This document shows, piece by piece, positions 33,975-42,509 of a stretch of 64,000 nucleotides of DNA. Below the pieces are notes generated by a model. The model made no database searches. It had not been told where the DNA came from and saw only the letters and a program-made list of their open reading frames with translations. This DNA comes from Halorubrum aquaticum. GTDB taxonomy: Archaea; Halobacteriota; Halobacteria; Halobacteriales; Haloferacaceae. The position numbers and the translations under genes are program-made. The stretch's first letter is position 1. Every line of letters starts with the position of its first letter. The stretch lies in contig NZ_FOPZ01000015.1 of NCBI RefSeq assembly GCF_900113615.1, positions 1-64,000 on the forward strand, in the 5' to 3' direction.

Positions 33975-34045
33975 TGCACCGGCCGAGATTTGAACTCGGG
34001 TTGCAACCATGGCAAGGTTGCGTGATACCACTACACTACCGGTGC
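33975..34045 (-). tRNA. tRNA-Gly (anticodon GCC)
   Basis: 71-nt tRNA read on the minus strand: acceptor GCACCGG pairing with CCGGTGC, D arm around GTGTAGTGGTATCAC, anticodon stem CAACC/GGTTG with loop TTGCCAT (anticodon GCC, decoding GGC and GGU), T arm ACCCGAGTTCAAATCTCGGC-like with GTTCAAATC loop, and discriminator A; CCA is not encoded. No intron. The 3' half is duplicated downstream, marking it as an integration target. Confidence 0.95.
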
Positions 34046-34088
34046 GTGCTTCGCAATAGACGGTCCGCCGGTGAGACACTTAAACCTG

Positions 34089-34430
34089 TCACATTCTCGG
34101 CTCCGTGAGAGAGACCGTCACCGACTCCGTCGAGAGGTCGTACAGGTTCATCTCCCGGCCCTTCTTCGAGTACCGAACCCCGACCGGCGCGAGGAGGTCG
34201 ACGCGCTGGAGCCGGCGCAGGTGGTACGTGACCGCCTGAAGCGAGACGTCGAGGTCGTCGGCGATCTCGGAGGGCGTCGAGGGCGACTCGCGGACGATGG
34301 CGATCACCTCACGGGCGGTCTCCGAGGCCAGGACCTCGAGGAGGTCGTCGGAGCGGTCGAGCGGAACCGTCCGCCGGTCGCGGTCGGGATCGGACTCGCT
34401 CGGCGGCGGGGAGAGCCGTTCGAGCGTCAT
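34089..34430 (-). CDS. winged helix-turn-helix (ArsR-like) regulator
   Basis: 113 aa from the ATG at 34430. Core: 'LLEVLASETAREVIAIVRES' helix, 'STPSEIADDLDVSLQAVTYH' helix-turn-helix, then 'LRRLQRVDLLAPVGVRYSKK' and wing 'GREMNLYDLSTESVTVSL'. No Cys metal site. It ends 44 bp from the tRNA 5' end. It is divergent from the CARF-like/HTH gene across a 250-bp spacer that holds a perfect palindrome. The longer frame up to 34532 adds only arginine-rich spacer translation, so the start is set at 34430. Confidence 0.8.
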   Translation of the reverse strand: MTLERLSPPPSESDPDRDRRTVPLDRSDDLLEVLASETAREVIAIVRESPSTPSEIADDLDVSLQAVTYHLRRLQRVDLLAPVGVRYSKKGREMNLYDLSTESVTVSLTEPRM

Positions 34431-34607
34431 CGTCGAGCGTCCGCGACGTCTCGTCTGTGGGGCGATACGTCTCGATCGAGGACGTGGAGGGCGTCGACCG
34501 CGAGGATCGAAGCGTCGTCGAAGGGAGACCACTCGGTCGCGAGATCGTTCACTCTCGTTGAAACGAGCATCGGCTTTCGGAAGGGAGGGGTCGCGACCGG
34601 ATAGGTA

Positions 34608-34621
34608 TTATGTCGACATAA
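34608..34621. promoter_or_regulatory. 14-bp perfect palindrome, possible operator
   Basis: TTATGTCGACATAA is a perfect palindrome in an AT-rich 60-bp stretch upstream of the CARF-like/HTH gene. It is followed by related half-sites (gtcaaca, atcgaca). Position relative to the ATG at 34681 (60-70 bp upstream) fits an operator next to the promoter, whose TATA candidate is around 34650. Which of the two divergent regulators binds it is unknown. Confidence 0.45.
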
Positions 34622-34680
34622 ACGTCAACATCGACAGGATCAGCATAACAATCAATATTCATCGAACGTACTCGTGAAAC

Positions 34681-35439
34681 ATGGCCGATCTGGACGTTCC
34701 GAGGCGCATCCACATCGTACCGCTCGGGTACGAGGAGGACCGCATCGTGGAGCCGGTGATCGACGCCGACGCCGACGAGGCGCTCCTGCTCGAACCCGAC
34801 CCCGACGACGAGGGGGTCGACCGACCCTCGTACCACGAGGACGTTCGGGAGCGACTCCGCGAGGCGGACGTTCGGACCGAGACGATCGAGTGTGACATCT
34901 TCAACCTCTACAGCTCGCTGGGGACGATCGCGGAGGTGTCGAACCGGTTCCGCGACCACAGCGTCTACGTCAACCTCGCGTCCGGGTCGAAGGTGACCGC
35001 GATCGGCGGGATGATCGCCTGTATGGTGACCGGGGCCGTGCCCTACTACGTGCGCGCGGAGACGTACGCGGGCGGGGAGGAACGCCCCGTCGCGTCGGGA
35101 GCGAAGCCCCCGGAGACGCTGCCGAAGTACCACATCGAGGAGCCGGAACGCGAGCACGTCGCGGTCCTCGACCACGTCGCCGACGCCCAGCCCGTCACGA
35201 AACGCGACCTCATCGAGTACGGGCGGCGCGAGGGGCTCCCGTTCGTCGAGCGCTACGAGACCGAGGGCGTCCAGAACCCCGAACGGGGGTACTACCGCCG
35301 GCTCAACACCCGGATCGTCGAGCCGCTCCGCGAACGGGGATTCATCGAGATCGAGAAGCACTCGAAGTACCAGTACGTCTCGCTCACGGAGAGCGGCGAG
35401 AACCACCTCCGGGCCTTCCGATACCTCCTCGCGGAGTGA
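34681..35439 (+). CDS. CARF-like domain plus winged-helix transcription regulator (HFX_2341/DUF6293 type)
   Basis: 252 aa. The N-terminal 140 residues form a Rossmann-like unit: 'RRIHIVPLGYEEDRIVEPVI' first strand/loop, 'VRTETIECDIFNLYSSLGTI', and 'VYVNLASGSKVTAIGGMIAC', the last resembling the 'N-x-(S/T)-G-G-(T/S)-K' ligand loop of CARF domains (Csa3, Csm6). The C-terminal 100 residues are a wHTH: 'AVLDHVADAQPVTKRDLIEY' and 'LNTRIVEPLRERGFIEIEKH'. I know this architecture as the haloarchaeal HFX_2341 regulator family. No CRISPR locus is in the window; a nucleotide second messenger ligand is inferred, not shown. Confidence 0.78.
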   Translation: MADLDVPRRIHIVPLGYEEDRIVEPVIDADADEALLLEPDPDDEGVDRPSYHEDVRERLREADVRTETIECDIFNLYSSLGTIAEVSNRFRDHSVYVNLASGSKVTAIGGMIACMVTGAVPYYVRAETYAGGEERPVASGAKPPETLPKYHIEEPEREHVAVLDHVADAQPVTKRDLIEYGRREGLPFVERYETEGVQNPERGYYRRLNTRIVEPLRERGFIEIEKHSKYQYVSLTESGENHLRAFRYLLAE

Positions 35440-35485
35440 GCGGATCACGACGACCCGTGTCGCGCGAGTCGTCATCGAGGTACCC

Positions 35486-35527
35486 TGGCGTCGCGGTGTC
35501 GTGCCGTGGCGTCGCGGTGTCGTGACG
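35486..35527 (+). repeat. two tandem 21-bp repeats
   Basis: TGGCGTCGCGGTGTCGTG followed by ccg/acg occurs at 35486-35506 and 35507-35527 with one mismatch, in the spacer before the molybdopterin oxidoreductase gene. It may be a slippage product; no binding role is suggested by the sequence. Confidence 0.5.
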
Positions 35528-35567
35528 TTGCCGTCACTCCTATTCGTGCTCGACCCGAAGCGATACC

Positions 35568-36758
35568 ATGGGGGTCCGTGCCACGCTCTCGGAGGCCCTC
35601 GACCGGCTCGAGCCGCCGGCGCGGGTCGTCGACTGGTCGCTTCTCGCCGTCGTCCTCGCGGAGACGGTCACGGGGCTCGTCTCGTTCACGGTCGGAACGC
35701 CCGAGGGCTGGCCGCTCTTCTGGCTCCACCGTTCGCTCGGGCTCGCGATCGTCGTCCTGCTCGGCTGGAAGCTGTCCCGAGTGGGACACCGGCTGCTCGA
35801 CCGGAAGCTGTGGCAACGCTCGACCGCGCTGTCCGTCCTCACGCTCGTCGCCGCGGTGGGGACGGTCTCGACCGGGATGCTCTGGGTGATCGGGCTCGAC
35901 GTCCGGCTCTCCTACTGGACGCTGTTGTCGATCCACGTCGGCTTCGGACTGGCGCTCCTCCCGCTCGTCGCCGTTCACGCCTCGACGCGGTTCCGGCCGC
36001 CGCGACGCGTCGACTTCGAGGGGCGGCGGACCGCGGTCCAGTACGGCCTTCTGTTGATCGCGGGCGCGGTGGCGTATCGCGTCCAGCAAGGGGTGAACGG
36101 CCTCCTCTCGACGCCCGGCGCGGACCGGCGGTTCACGGGGTCACAGCCACGGGAGGGCGAGGGGAACGGCGCGTTCCCCGTGACCTCCTGGGTCGCCGAC
36201 GACCCGGACCCGATCGACCGGGAGCGCTACCGGCTCTCGGTGACCGGGCTCGTCGCGGAGTCGCGGGAGTTCGCCGTGGACGACGTCGAGAGGGTCGGCG
36301 GCGACGAGGCCTCGGTGCTGCTCGACTGTACGAGCGGCTGGTACACGGTTCAGGAGTGGAGCGGGGTCCGGGTCGGCGACCTGATCGAGGCGGCCGGCGG
36401 GGTGGAGGGAGAGGGCGGGATGGAGGGAGAGGGCGGGGCGGAGGGAGACGACGGAGTGGAGGGAGACGGCGAGGACGAACCGGCGTACGTCCGGTTCGTC
36501 TCCGTCACGGGGTACCGCTGGAGCCTTCCGATCGCGGAGGCCGAGGACGCTCTGCTCGCGACGCACGTCGGCGGCGATCGGCTGGCGCACGGTCACGGGG
36601 GGCCCGCCCGGCTCGTCGCGCCCGGTCGCCGGGGGTTCCAGTGGGTGAAGTGGGTGACCCGGGTCGAGGTCCGCTCGGAGCGCGATCCCGCACAGTGGGT
36701 CGTCACGCTGGTGAGCGGGTTCGATTCGGCCGGGAATCACTCCGGATCGTCCGGATAG
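35568..36758 (+). CDS. membrane cytochrome-b-like domain fused to molybdopterin (sulfite oxidase-type) domain
   Basis: 396 aa. Residues 15-165 contain four to five hydrophobic helices with histidines in 'LFWLHRSLGLAIVVLLGWK' and 'LLSIHVGFGLALLPLVAVHA' suitable for haem b ligation. Residues 200-390 form a sulfite-oxidase-like molybdopterin domain: 'RYRLSVTGLVAESREFAVDD', the molybdenum-ligand cysteine in 'SVLLDCTSGWYTVQEWSGVR', and 'GGPARLVAPGRRGFQWVKWV'. An E/G-rich tandem repeat (GEGGMEGEGGAEG, about residues 280-305) interrupts the domain and is likely a surface loop produced by repeat expansion. Probably passes electrons between a small oxidisable substrate and the membrane; substrate unknown. 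Confidence 0.78.
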   Translation: MGVRATLSEALDRLEPPARVVDWSLLAVVLAETVTGLVSFTVGTPEGWPLFWLHRSLGLAIVVLLGWKLSRVGHRLLDRKLWQRSTALSVLTLVAAVGTVSTGMLWVIGLDVRLSYWTLLSIHVGFGLALLPLVAVHASTRFRPPRRVDFEGRRTAVQYGLLLIAGAVAYRVQQGVNGLLSTPGADRRFTGSQPREGEGNGAFPVTSWVADDPDPIDRERYRLSVTGLVAESREFAVDDVERVGGDEASVLLDCTSGWYTVQEWSGVRVGDLIEAAGGVEGEGGMEGEGGAEGDDGVEGDGEDEPAYVRFVSVTGYRWSLPIAEAEDALLATHVGGDRLAHGHGGPARLVAPGRRGFQWVKWVTRVEVRSERDPAQWVVTLVSGFDSAGNHSGSSG

Positions 36759-36843
36759 GGCCGTGTGAACGCCCCACAGCCCGGAAACCGGACCGCTATC
36801 CTTTTAGTCCGTCGTCCGGAATCAGGAGTACAGTCTCGCCACG

Positions 36844-37710
36844 ATGCGCACCGAAGACGGACTCACGATCTGTGTTCCGTCTTCGGTCGTCCGGGAAGCC
36901 GAGGACGATCGCGAGGCGACTCGCAAACTCGGCTACGTCGCCCGTGCGGCGGCGGTGTTCCGGGCGGACCGGCTCGTCGTCTTCCCCGACGGGGAGGGCG
37001 AACGGGACCGGGGCGGGGAGTACGTCCGTGCCGTGCTGGGGTACGCCGCGACGCCTCCGGAGCTCCGAAAGGACCTCTGGGGCGAACGCGAGGAACTCCG
37101 GTACGTCGGCGTGCTGCCGCCGCTTCGCGTGCCGTGGCGGACCGGCTCGCCCCCGAACGGGGGGGAGTCGACAACACAGGGACTCGTGACCGAGGTCGGA
37201 CCTGAAGGCCGCGTCCGGGTCAATTCCCCGCTGGGGGAACACCCGATCTCCCTGCTCGTCCCCTCCGAGATGGAGGTCGAGCGGGGGGAGCGCGTCACCA
37301 TCAGGGTCTCTTCGAGAGAACCGGTCCGCGCCCGCATCACCGGGAAGCCCGAGGTCGGCTTCCAGGTCGTGGGTGCGGACCTATCGGAAGCGCTCGCCGG
37401 CGACGGACTCGCCGTCGCCACGTCACGACACGGGGAGGAACTCTCCGTGTCGCGGCTCGGCGAACTCGTCGCCGACGCGCGGGAGGCCGACGGCTACACC
37501 GTCGCCTTCGGCGCGCCGGAACGGGGGCTTCCGGAGATGCTCGGGCTCTCGCCCGAGGACGTTCGGGCGGCCGTCGCCGACGGCCGCCGAGTCGAACCCG
37601 ATCCGGGGTTCGACCTCTGGCTGAACACGATCCCGGCACAGGGCAGCGGGGTAGTCCGAACGGAGGAGGCTCTGTTCGCGACCCTCGGCTCGCTCACACT
37701 CACGGAGTAA
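36844..37710 (+). CDS. SPOUT-type RNA methyltransferase preceding rpl3
   Basis: 288 aa, COG2106/DUF171 family. 'MRTEDGLTICVPSSVVREAE' opens the SPOUT fold, an OB-like insert ('GLVTEVGPEGRVRVNSPLGE' to 'GERVTIRVSS') sits in the middle, and 'YTVAFGAPERGLPEMLGL' plus 'FDLWLNTIPAQGSGVVRTEE' make the SAM-binding knot. Homologs are predicted 23S rRNA pseudouridine/uridine methyltransferases, and this gene heads the ribosomal operon in most haloarchaea. Only 4 bp separate its stop from rpl3, so they are cotranscribed. A CTTTTAG box lies about 40 bp upstream. Confidence 0.82.
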   Translation: MRTEDGLTICVPSSVVREAEDDREATRKLGYVARAAAVFRADRLVVFPDGEGERDRGGEYVRAVLGYAATPPELRKDLWGEREELRYVGVLPPLRVPWRTGSPPNGGESTTQGLVTEVGPEGRVRVNSPLGEHPISLLVPSEMEVERGERVTIRVSSREPVRARITGKPEVGFQVVGADLSEALAGDGLAVATSRHGEELSVSRLGELVADAREADGYTVAFGAPERGLPEMLGLSPEDVRAAVADGRRVEPDPGFDLWLNTIPAQGSGVVRTEEALFATLGSLTLTE

Positions 37711-37714
37711 ACAC

Positions 37715-38731
37715 ATGCCACAACCAAGCCGACCACGAAAAGGCTCGCTGGGCTACGGCCCACGCACCCGCGCGGACAGCGAGGTACCGCGCATTCGCTC
37801 GTGGCCAGACGACGACGGGGCGCCCGCACTGCAGGGCTTCGCCGGCTACAAGGCCGGGATGACCCACGTCATGATGGTCAACGACGAGGCGGACTCGCCG
37901 CGTGAGGGGATGGAGGAGTCCGTCCCCGTCACGGTGGTGGAGACGCCGCCGATGCACGCCGTCGCCGTGCGAGCCTACGAGGAGACGCCGTACGGACAGA
38001 AGCCGGTTGCCGAGGTCTGGGCGACCGAGTTCCACGAGGAGCTCGACCGCGCGCTCGACCTGCCGGCGGAGGACACCTTCGAGGAGGACCGAGCGGAACT
38101 CGAGGAGCTGCTCGAGGACGACGTGATCGATGACGTCCGCGTCATCACCCACACGAACCCCTCGGAGCTCGCGAACGTGCCGAAGAAGGAGCCCGACGTG
38201 ATGGAGACGCGCGTCGGCGGCGGCTCCCTCGAGGAGCGCGCCGACTTCGCGCTCGAGCTCGTCGAGGCGGGCGGCGCCCACGAGTTCGGCGACGTCTTCC
38301 GCGCCGGACAGTACACCGACGTCTCCGGCGTCACGAAGGGGAAGGGGACGCAGGGTCCCGTCAAGCGCTGGGGCGTACAGAAGCGGAAGGGCAAACACGC
38401 CCGCCAGGGATGGCGGCGTCGGATCGGCAACCTCGGTCCGTGGAACCCCTCCCGCGTGCGCTCCACCGTCCCCCAGCAGGGCCAGACCGGCTACCACCAG
38501 CGCACCGAGCTCAACAAGCGCCTCCTCGACTTCGGCGAGGGCGACGACGCCTCTGTCGACGGCGGCTTCGTCAACTACGGCGAGGTCGACGGCGAGTACG
38601 CGCTCATCAAGGGCTCGCTGCCGGGACCGGACAAGCGCCTGCTGCGGTTCCGCCCGGCCATCCGGCCGAACGACCAGCCGCGCCTCGACCCCGAGGTCCG
38701 GTACGTATCCACCGCATCCAACCAGGGATAA
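37715..38731 (+). CDS. rpl3: 50S ribosomal protein uL3
   Basis: 338 aa, the archaeal/eukaryotic long form. It begins 'MPQPSRPRKGSLGYGPRTRA', has the archaeal block 'AGYKAGMTHVMMVNDEADSP', and the basic finger 'GTQGPVKRWGVQKRKGKHAR' to 'QTGYHQRTELNKRLLDFG' that reaches the peptidyl transferase centre in 23S rRNA. Entry gene of the ribosomal cluster proper, 3 bp before rpl4. The central acidic region (about residues 95-145) is a halophilic surface. Confidence 0.97.
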   Translation: MPQPSRPRKGSLGYGPRTRADSEVPRIRSWPDDDGAPALQGFAGYKAGMTHVMMVNDEADSPREGMEESVPVTVVETPPMHAVAVRAYEETPYGQKPVAEVWATEFHEELDRALDLPAEDTFEEDRAELEELLEDDVIDDVRVITHTNPSELANVPKKEPDVMETRVGGGSLEERADFALELVEAGGAHEFGDVFRAGQYTDVSGVTKGKGTQGPVKRWGVQKRKGKHARQGWRRRIGNLGPWNPSRVRSTVPQQGQTGYHQRTELNKRLLDFGEGDDASVDGGFVNYGEVDGEYALIKGSLPGPDKRLLRFRPAIRPNDQPRLDPEVRYVSTASNQG

Positions 38732-38734
38732 TAC

Positions 38735-39481
38735 ATGAACACGACAGTACACGACCTGGACGGCGGGGACGCGGGCAGCGTCGAGCTGCCGGCGATCTTC
38801 GAGACCGCGTTCCGACCGGACCTCATCGGTCGGGCGGTCTCCGCCGCACAGGCTAACCGGAAACAGGCCTACGGGGCCGACGAGTTCGCCGGACTGCGAA
38901 CCCCCGCGGAGTCGTTCGGCTCCGGGCGCGGGCTCGCTCACGTCCCGCGCTCCGAGAACGTCGCCCGCCGCGTCCCGCACGCGGTTTCGGGCCGCGCCGC
39001 GCACCCCCCGAAGGCCGAGAAGGACCAGACGAAGAAACTGAACGACAAGGAGCGCCAGCTCGCGGTTCGGTCGGCCATCGCGGCCACAGCCGACGCCGAG
39101 CTCGTCGCCGAGCGCGGTCACGCGTTCGACGACGACCTGGACCTCCCGCTCGTCGTGAGCGACGAGTTCGAGGACCTGAACAAGACCCAGGAGGCCCTGG
39201 GCGTCCTCGAGGCCCTCGGCGTCGACGCCGACGTCGAGCGCGCCGACGAGGGTCGCTCCGTCCGAGCCGGCCGCGGGAAGACCCGCGGTCGCAAGTACAG
39301 CCAGCCGAAGTCCGTGCTCGTCGTCACGAGCGAGGAGCCGTCGCGCGCCGCCCGCAACCTCGCGGGCGTCGACGTCGCGACCGCCGGCGAGGTCAACGCG
39401 GAGGACCTCGCGCCCGGCACGCACCCGGGTCGGCTCACGCTGTGGACCGAGTCGGCGATCGAGGAGGTGGCCGACCGATGA
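38735..39481 (+). CDS. rpl4: 50S ribosomal protein uL4
   Basis: 248 aa. The archaeal L4 fold starts 'MNTTVHDLDGGDAGSVELP'; the long loop 'RKQAYGADEFAGLRTPAESF' to 'GRGLAHVPRSENVARRVPHA' extends into the exit tunnel. 'RGKTRGRKYSQPKSVLVVTS' and 'HPGRLTLWTESAIEEV' close the core. It overlaps the start of rpl23 by four bases (ATGA). Binds 23S rRNA early in assembly. Usual length for haloarchaea. Confidence 0.97.
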   Translation: MNTTVHDLDGGDAGSVELPAIFETAFRPDLIGRAVSAAQANRKQAYGADEFAGLRTPAESFGSGRGLAHVPRSENVARRVPHAVSGRAAHPPKAEKDQTKKLNDKERQLAVRSAIAATADAELVAERGHAFDDDLDLPLVVSDEFEDLNKTQEALGVLEALGVDADVERADEGRSVRAGRGKTRGRKYSQPKSVLVVTSEEPSRAARNLAGVDVATAGEVNAEDLAPGTHPGRLTLWTESAIEEVADR

Positions 39482-39732
39482 GCTCGCTCATCGAACACCC
39501 GCTCGTGACCGAGCAGGCGATGAACGAGATGGACTTCAAGAACAAGCTGCTGTTCTTGGTCGACATCGACGCGACCAAGCCGGAGATCCGCGACGAGGTC
39601 TCCGAGCGGTACGACGTCACCGTCACCGACGTGAACACGCAGGTGACGTCGAAGGGCAAGAAGAAGGCGACGGTCACGCTCTCCGAGGAGGACGACGCGA
39701 CCGACGTCGCCTCCCGGATCGGGGTGTTCTGA
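39478..39732 (+). CDS. rpl23: 50S ribosomal protein uL23
   Basis: 84 aa starting at the ATG overlapping the rpl4 stop. 'SSLIEHPLVTEQAMNEMDFK' and 'LLFLVDIDATKPEIRDEVSE' followed by 'VTDVNTQVTSKGKKKATVTL' are the L23 fold. It sits at the exit of the tunnel and docks SRP and chaperones. Archaeal short form without the eukaryotic N-terminal extension. An upstream in-frame ATG at 39442 lies inside rpl4 and is rejected. Confidence 0.97.
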   Translation: MSSLIEHPLVTEQAMNEMDFKNKLLFLVDIDATKPEIRDEVSERYDVTVTDVNTQVTSKGKKKATVTLSEEDDATDVASRIGVF

Positions 39733-39734
39733 CG

Positions 39735-40457
39735 ATGGGACGACGAATCCAAGGACAGCGGCGAGGACGCGGCGGCCCGACGTTCCGGGCCCCCTCCCAC
39801 CGCTACAAGGCGGAACTGTCGCACAAGACGCTCGAGGACACCGACCTGATCACCGGCGAGATCGTCGGGATCGAACACGACCCGGCGCGTTCCGCGCCGC
39901 TCGCGGAGGTCGAGTTCGACGACGACGACCGGCGGCTCGTGCTCGCGCCGGAGGGCGTGCGCGTGGGCGAGACGATCCAGGTCGGCGTCTCGGCGGAGAT
40001 CAAACCCGGGAACACGCTCCCGCTGGCGGAGATCCCCGAGGGGGTTCCCGTGTGTAACGTCGAGAGCAACCGGGGCGACGGCGGGAAGTTCGCCCGTGCC
40101 TCGGGCGTCTCGGCGACGCTTCTCACGCACGACCGCGACGTCGCGGTCGTCCAGCTTCCGAGCGGGGAAGTGAAACGGCTCGACCCGCAGTGTCGCGCCA
40201 CGATCGGCGTGGTCGCGGGCGGCGGACGGACGGAGAAGCCCTTCGTCAAGGCCGGCAACAAGTACCACAAGATGCGGGCTCGCGGGACGAAGTACCCGCG
40301 CGTTCGCGGCGTCGCGATGAACGCCGTCGACCACCCCTTCGGCGGGGGCGGTCGCCAACACCCCGGTCAGCCGAAGTCGGTCTCGCGGGACGCCCCGCCG
40401 GGACGCAAGGTCGGGGACATCGCATCCAAACGGACCGGACGAGGTAGCAACAAATGA
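39735..40457 (+). CDS. rpl2: 50S ribosomal protein uL2
   Basis: 240 aa. Starts '[20 protein letters not shown]', contains '[20 protein letters not shown]' and ends with the universally conserved peptidyl-transferase loop '[20 protein letters not shown]', including the critical His, plus a basic tail. Contacts domains II, IV and V of 23S rRNA and is essential for subunit joining. It lies 2 bp after rpl23 and overlaps rps19 by ATGA. Confidence 0.97.
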   Translation: MGRRIQGQRRGRGGPTFRAPSHRYKAELSHKTLEDTDLITGEIVGIEHDPARSAPLAEVEFDDDDRRLVLAPEGVRVGETIQVGVSAEIKPGNTLPLAEIPEGVPVCNVESNRGDGGKFARASGVSATLLTHDRDVAVVQLPSGEVKRLDPQCRATIGVVAGGGRTEKPFVKAGNKYHKMRARGTKYPRVRGVAMNAVDHPFGGGGRQHPGQPKSVSRDAPPGRKVGDIASKRTGRGSNK

Positions 40458-40879
40458 GTTCCGAATACCGCACCGGCCGCGAGGGCGAGGAGTTCGCCTA
40501 CCGCGGTCACTCGCTCGACGAGCTGCAGGAGATGGACGTAGAGGAGGTCGCGGAACTGCTCCCCGCACGACTGCGGCGAAGCATCACGCGAGGGCTGAGC
40601 GTCGAGAAGGAGAAGCTTCTCGAGAAGGCTCGAAGCCGTGACAAGGAGACGACCGCCGACGACCCGATCCGGACGCATCTGCGCGACATGCCGATCCTTC
40701 CGGAGTTCGTCGGCGTCACGTTTTCCGTGTACAACGGACACAGCTTCGAGCGCGTCCAGGTCGAACCCGAGATGATCGGCCACTACCTGGGCGAGTTCCA
40801 TCAGACCCGAAGCACCGTCGAACACGGTCAGGCCGGCATCGGCGCGACCCGGTCCTCGAAGTTCGTGCCCCTCAAGTAA
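40454..40879 (+). CDS. rps19: 30S ribosomal protein uS19
   Basis: 141 aa, with the archaeal N-terminal extension '[20 protein letters not shown]' and helix '[20 protein letters not shown]' preceding the S19 core '[20 protein letters not shown]' and '[12 protein letters not shown]'. Located in the head of the small subunit near the A-site finger. ATGA overlap with rpl2; 3 bp before rpl22. Confidence 0.97.
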   Translation: MSSEYRTGREGEEFAYRGHSLDELQEMDVEEVAELLPARLRRSITRGLSVEKEKLLEKARSRDKETTADDPIRTHLRDMPILPEFVGVTFSVYNGHSFERVQVEPEMIGHYLGEFHQTRSTVEHGQAGIGATRSSKFVPLK

Positions 40880-40882
40880 CCC

Positions 40883-41347
40883 ATGGGAATCAACTACAGC
40901 GTCGAGGCCGACCCGGAGACCACCGCCAAGGGGATGCTCCGCGACCGGCCCATAAGCGTGAAGGACAGCAAGGAGATCTCCCGGGAGATCAAAGGCGAGA
41001 CGGTCGCCGACGCCGAGGAGTTCCTCCGGGAAGTCGTCGACGAGGAGACCTCGGTGCCGATGCGCCAGCACAACGCCGGCGCGGGTCACCGTTCGGACAT
41101 CGACGGCTGGGACGCGGGTCGGTACCCCGCGAAGGCCGCCAAGGACTTCCTGAAGCTCCTGGAGAACGTCAAGCACAACGCCGACGAGCAGGGGTTCGAC
41201 GGCGACGAGATGGTGATCAAACACGTCGCGCCCCACAAGGTGGGCGAGCGACCCGGTCGGAACCCGCGTGCTGCGGGTGCGACCCAGTGGAACACCACGC
41301 TCGCGGACGTCGAACTGATCATCGAGGAGCCGGAGGCTGAGAACTAA
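40883..41347 (+). CDS. rpl22: 50S ribosomal protein uL22
   Basis: 154 aa, archaeal type. '[20 protein letters not shown]', '[20 protein letters not shown]' and the beta-hairpin region '[20 protein letters not shown]' to '[20 protein letters not shown]', whose loop lines the nascent-peptide tunnel. Its stop TAA shares one base with the rps3 start (TAATG). Usual length for haloarchaeal L22. Confidence 0.97.
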   Translation: MGINYSVEADPETTAKGMLRDRPISVKDSKEISREIKGETVADAEEFLREVVDEETSVPMRQHNAGAGHRSDIDGWDAGRYPAKAAKDFLKLLENVKHNADEQGFDGDEMVIKHVAPHKVGERPGRNPRAAGATQWNTTLADVELIIEEPEAEN

Positions 41348-42294
41348 TGGCTGACGAACACCAATTCATCGAGGACGGCCTTCGCCGTTCACAGATCAAC
41401 GAGTTCTTCGCGGACGAGCTCGGCCGAGCCGGCTACGGCGGCATGGACGTCGCCAAGACGCCGATGGGCACGCAGATCGTCCTGAAAGCGGAGAAGCCCG
41501 GCATGGTGATCGGGAAGGGCGGGAAGAACATCCGCAAGATCACCACCGAGCTCGAGGACCGCTTCGACATGGACGACCCGCAGATCGACGTTCAGGAGGT
41601 CGACGAGCCCGACCTGAACGCCCAGATCGTCGCGGACCGGCTCGCGAACGCCCTCGAACGGGGCTGGTACTTCCGGAAGGCGGGCCACACCACGATCGAC
41701 CGGATCATGGACGCGGGCGCGCTCGGCGCCGAGATCGTCCTCTCCGGAAAGGTCACGGGCGCTCGCTCGCGCGTCGAGAAGTTCAACCGCGGCTACATCA
41801 AGCACAACGGCGAGCCCGCCCAGGAGGTCGTCGACCACGGCAAGGGCGTCGCGGTGATGAAGCTCGGCACCATCGGGGTCAACGTCAAGATCATCCCGCC
41901 GGGTGCGAAGCTTCCCGACGACTTCGACGTCCGCGAGGACGCCGAGGTTCCCGAGGTCGACCAGGCCGACGCGGCCGGCGACGAGGGCGTCGAGTCGCTC
42001 CTCGAGGAGGAGCCGGAGGAGGTCCCGGAGGCCGGGGCCGACGACGCCGTCGACGTGCCGGACGACGACCCGGCGGACGTCATCGACGAGGAGATCGTCG
42101 AGGAGGTCGTCGAGGAGACGGGCGAGACCGCGACGGAGGCGACGGATGCCCCCGCGGAGGAGCCGGTCGAGACCGGCGACGTCGACGAGGAACCGGACGA
42201 GCTCGAGGACCTCGACGAGGAGATCGAGTCCGAGGCGGCCGACCTGGTCGCCGAGATGGAAGAAGCCGACGAGGAAGCCGAGGAGGACGAGTAA
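41347..42294 (+). CDS. rps3: 30S ribosomal protein uS3 with long acidic tail
   Basis: 315 aa. The KH domain has '[20 protein letters not shown]'; the second domain has '[20 protein letters not shown]'-type sequence ([19 protein letters not shown]) and '[20 protein letters not shown]'. From about residue 200 to the end (over 100 residues) it is an almost purely D/E/A/V/P tail, longer than in non-halophiles. S3 forms part of the mRNA entry site. The tail is probably disordered and keeps the basic core soluble in high KCl. Starts one base inside the rpl22 stop. Confidence 0.96.
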   Translation: MADEHQFIEDGLRRSQINEFFADELGRAGYGGMDVAKTPMGTQIVLKAEKPGMVIGKGGKNIRKITTELEDRFDMDDPQIDVQEVDEPDLNAQIVADRLANALERGWYFRKAGHTTIDRIMDAGALGAEIVLSGKVTGARSRVEKFNRGYIKHNGEPAQEVVDHGKGVAVMKLGTIGVNVKIIPPGAKLPDDFDVREDAEVPEVDQADAAGDEGVESLLEEEPEEVPEAGADDAVDVPDDDPADVIDEEIVEEVVEETGETATEATDAPAEEPVETGDVDEEPDELEDLDEEIESEAADLVAEMEEADEEAEEDE

Positions 42295-42295
42295 C

Positions 42296-42508
42296 ATGGC
42301 GATCCTCTACACCGACGAGATCCGCGACATGACCGCTGCCGAGCGGGAGGTCGAGCTCGAGGAGCTCGAGACCGAGCTGCTCAACACGAAGGCACAACAG
42401 GCGGCCGGCGGGATGCCCGAGAGCCCCGGCCGGGTGAACGAGCTGAAGAAGACGATCGCCCGGATCAAGACGATCCAGGCGGAAGAAGGCGACTTCGACG
42501 ACGAATAA
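42296..42508 (+). CDS. rpl29: 50S ribosomal protein uL29
   Basis: 70 aa, two-helix protein at the tunnel exit. '[20 protein letters not shown]' and '[20 protein letters not shown]' are the L29 helices, followed by an acidic end. One base after the rps3 stop. The longer in-frame ORF reading back to 41903 is inside rps3 and is rejected. Confidence 0.95.
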   Translation: MAILYTDEIRDMTAAEREVELEELETELLNTKAQQAAGGMPESPGRVNELKKTIARIKTIQAEEGDFDDE

Positions 42509-42509
42509 C

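Noticed and set aside
33750-34020. Possible CRISPR or tandem array near the tRNA
   Set aside because: Only three unequal tRNA-3'-end copies with spacers of different length; no regular repeat-spacer pattern.
41389-42297. Minus-strand frame antisense to rps3
   Set aside because: Mirror of the acidic S3 tail giving V/L/R-rich peptide; no motif or promoter.
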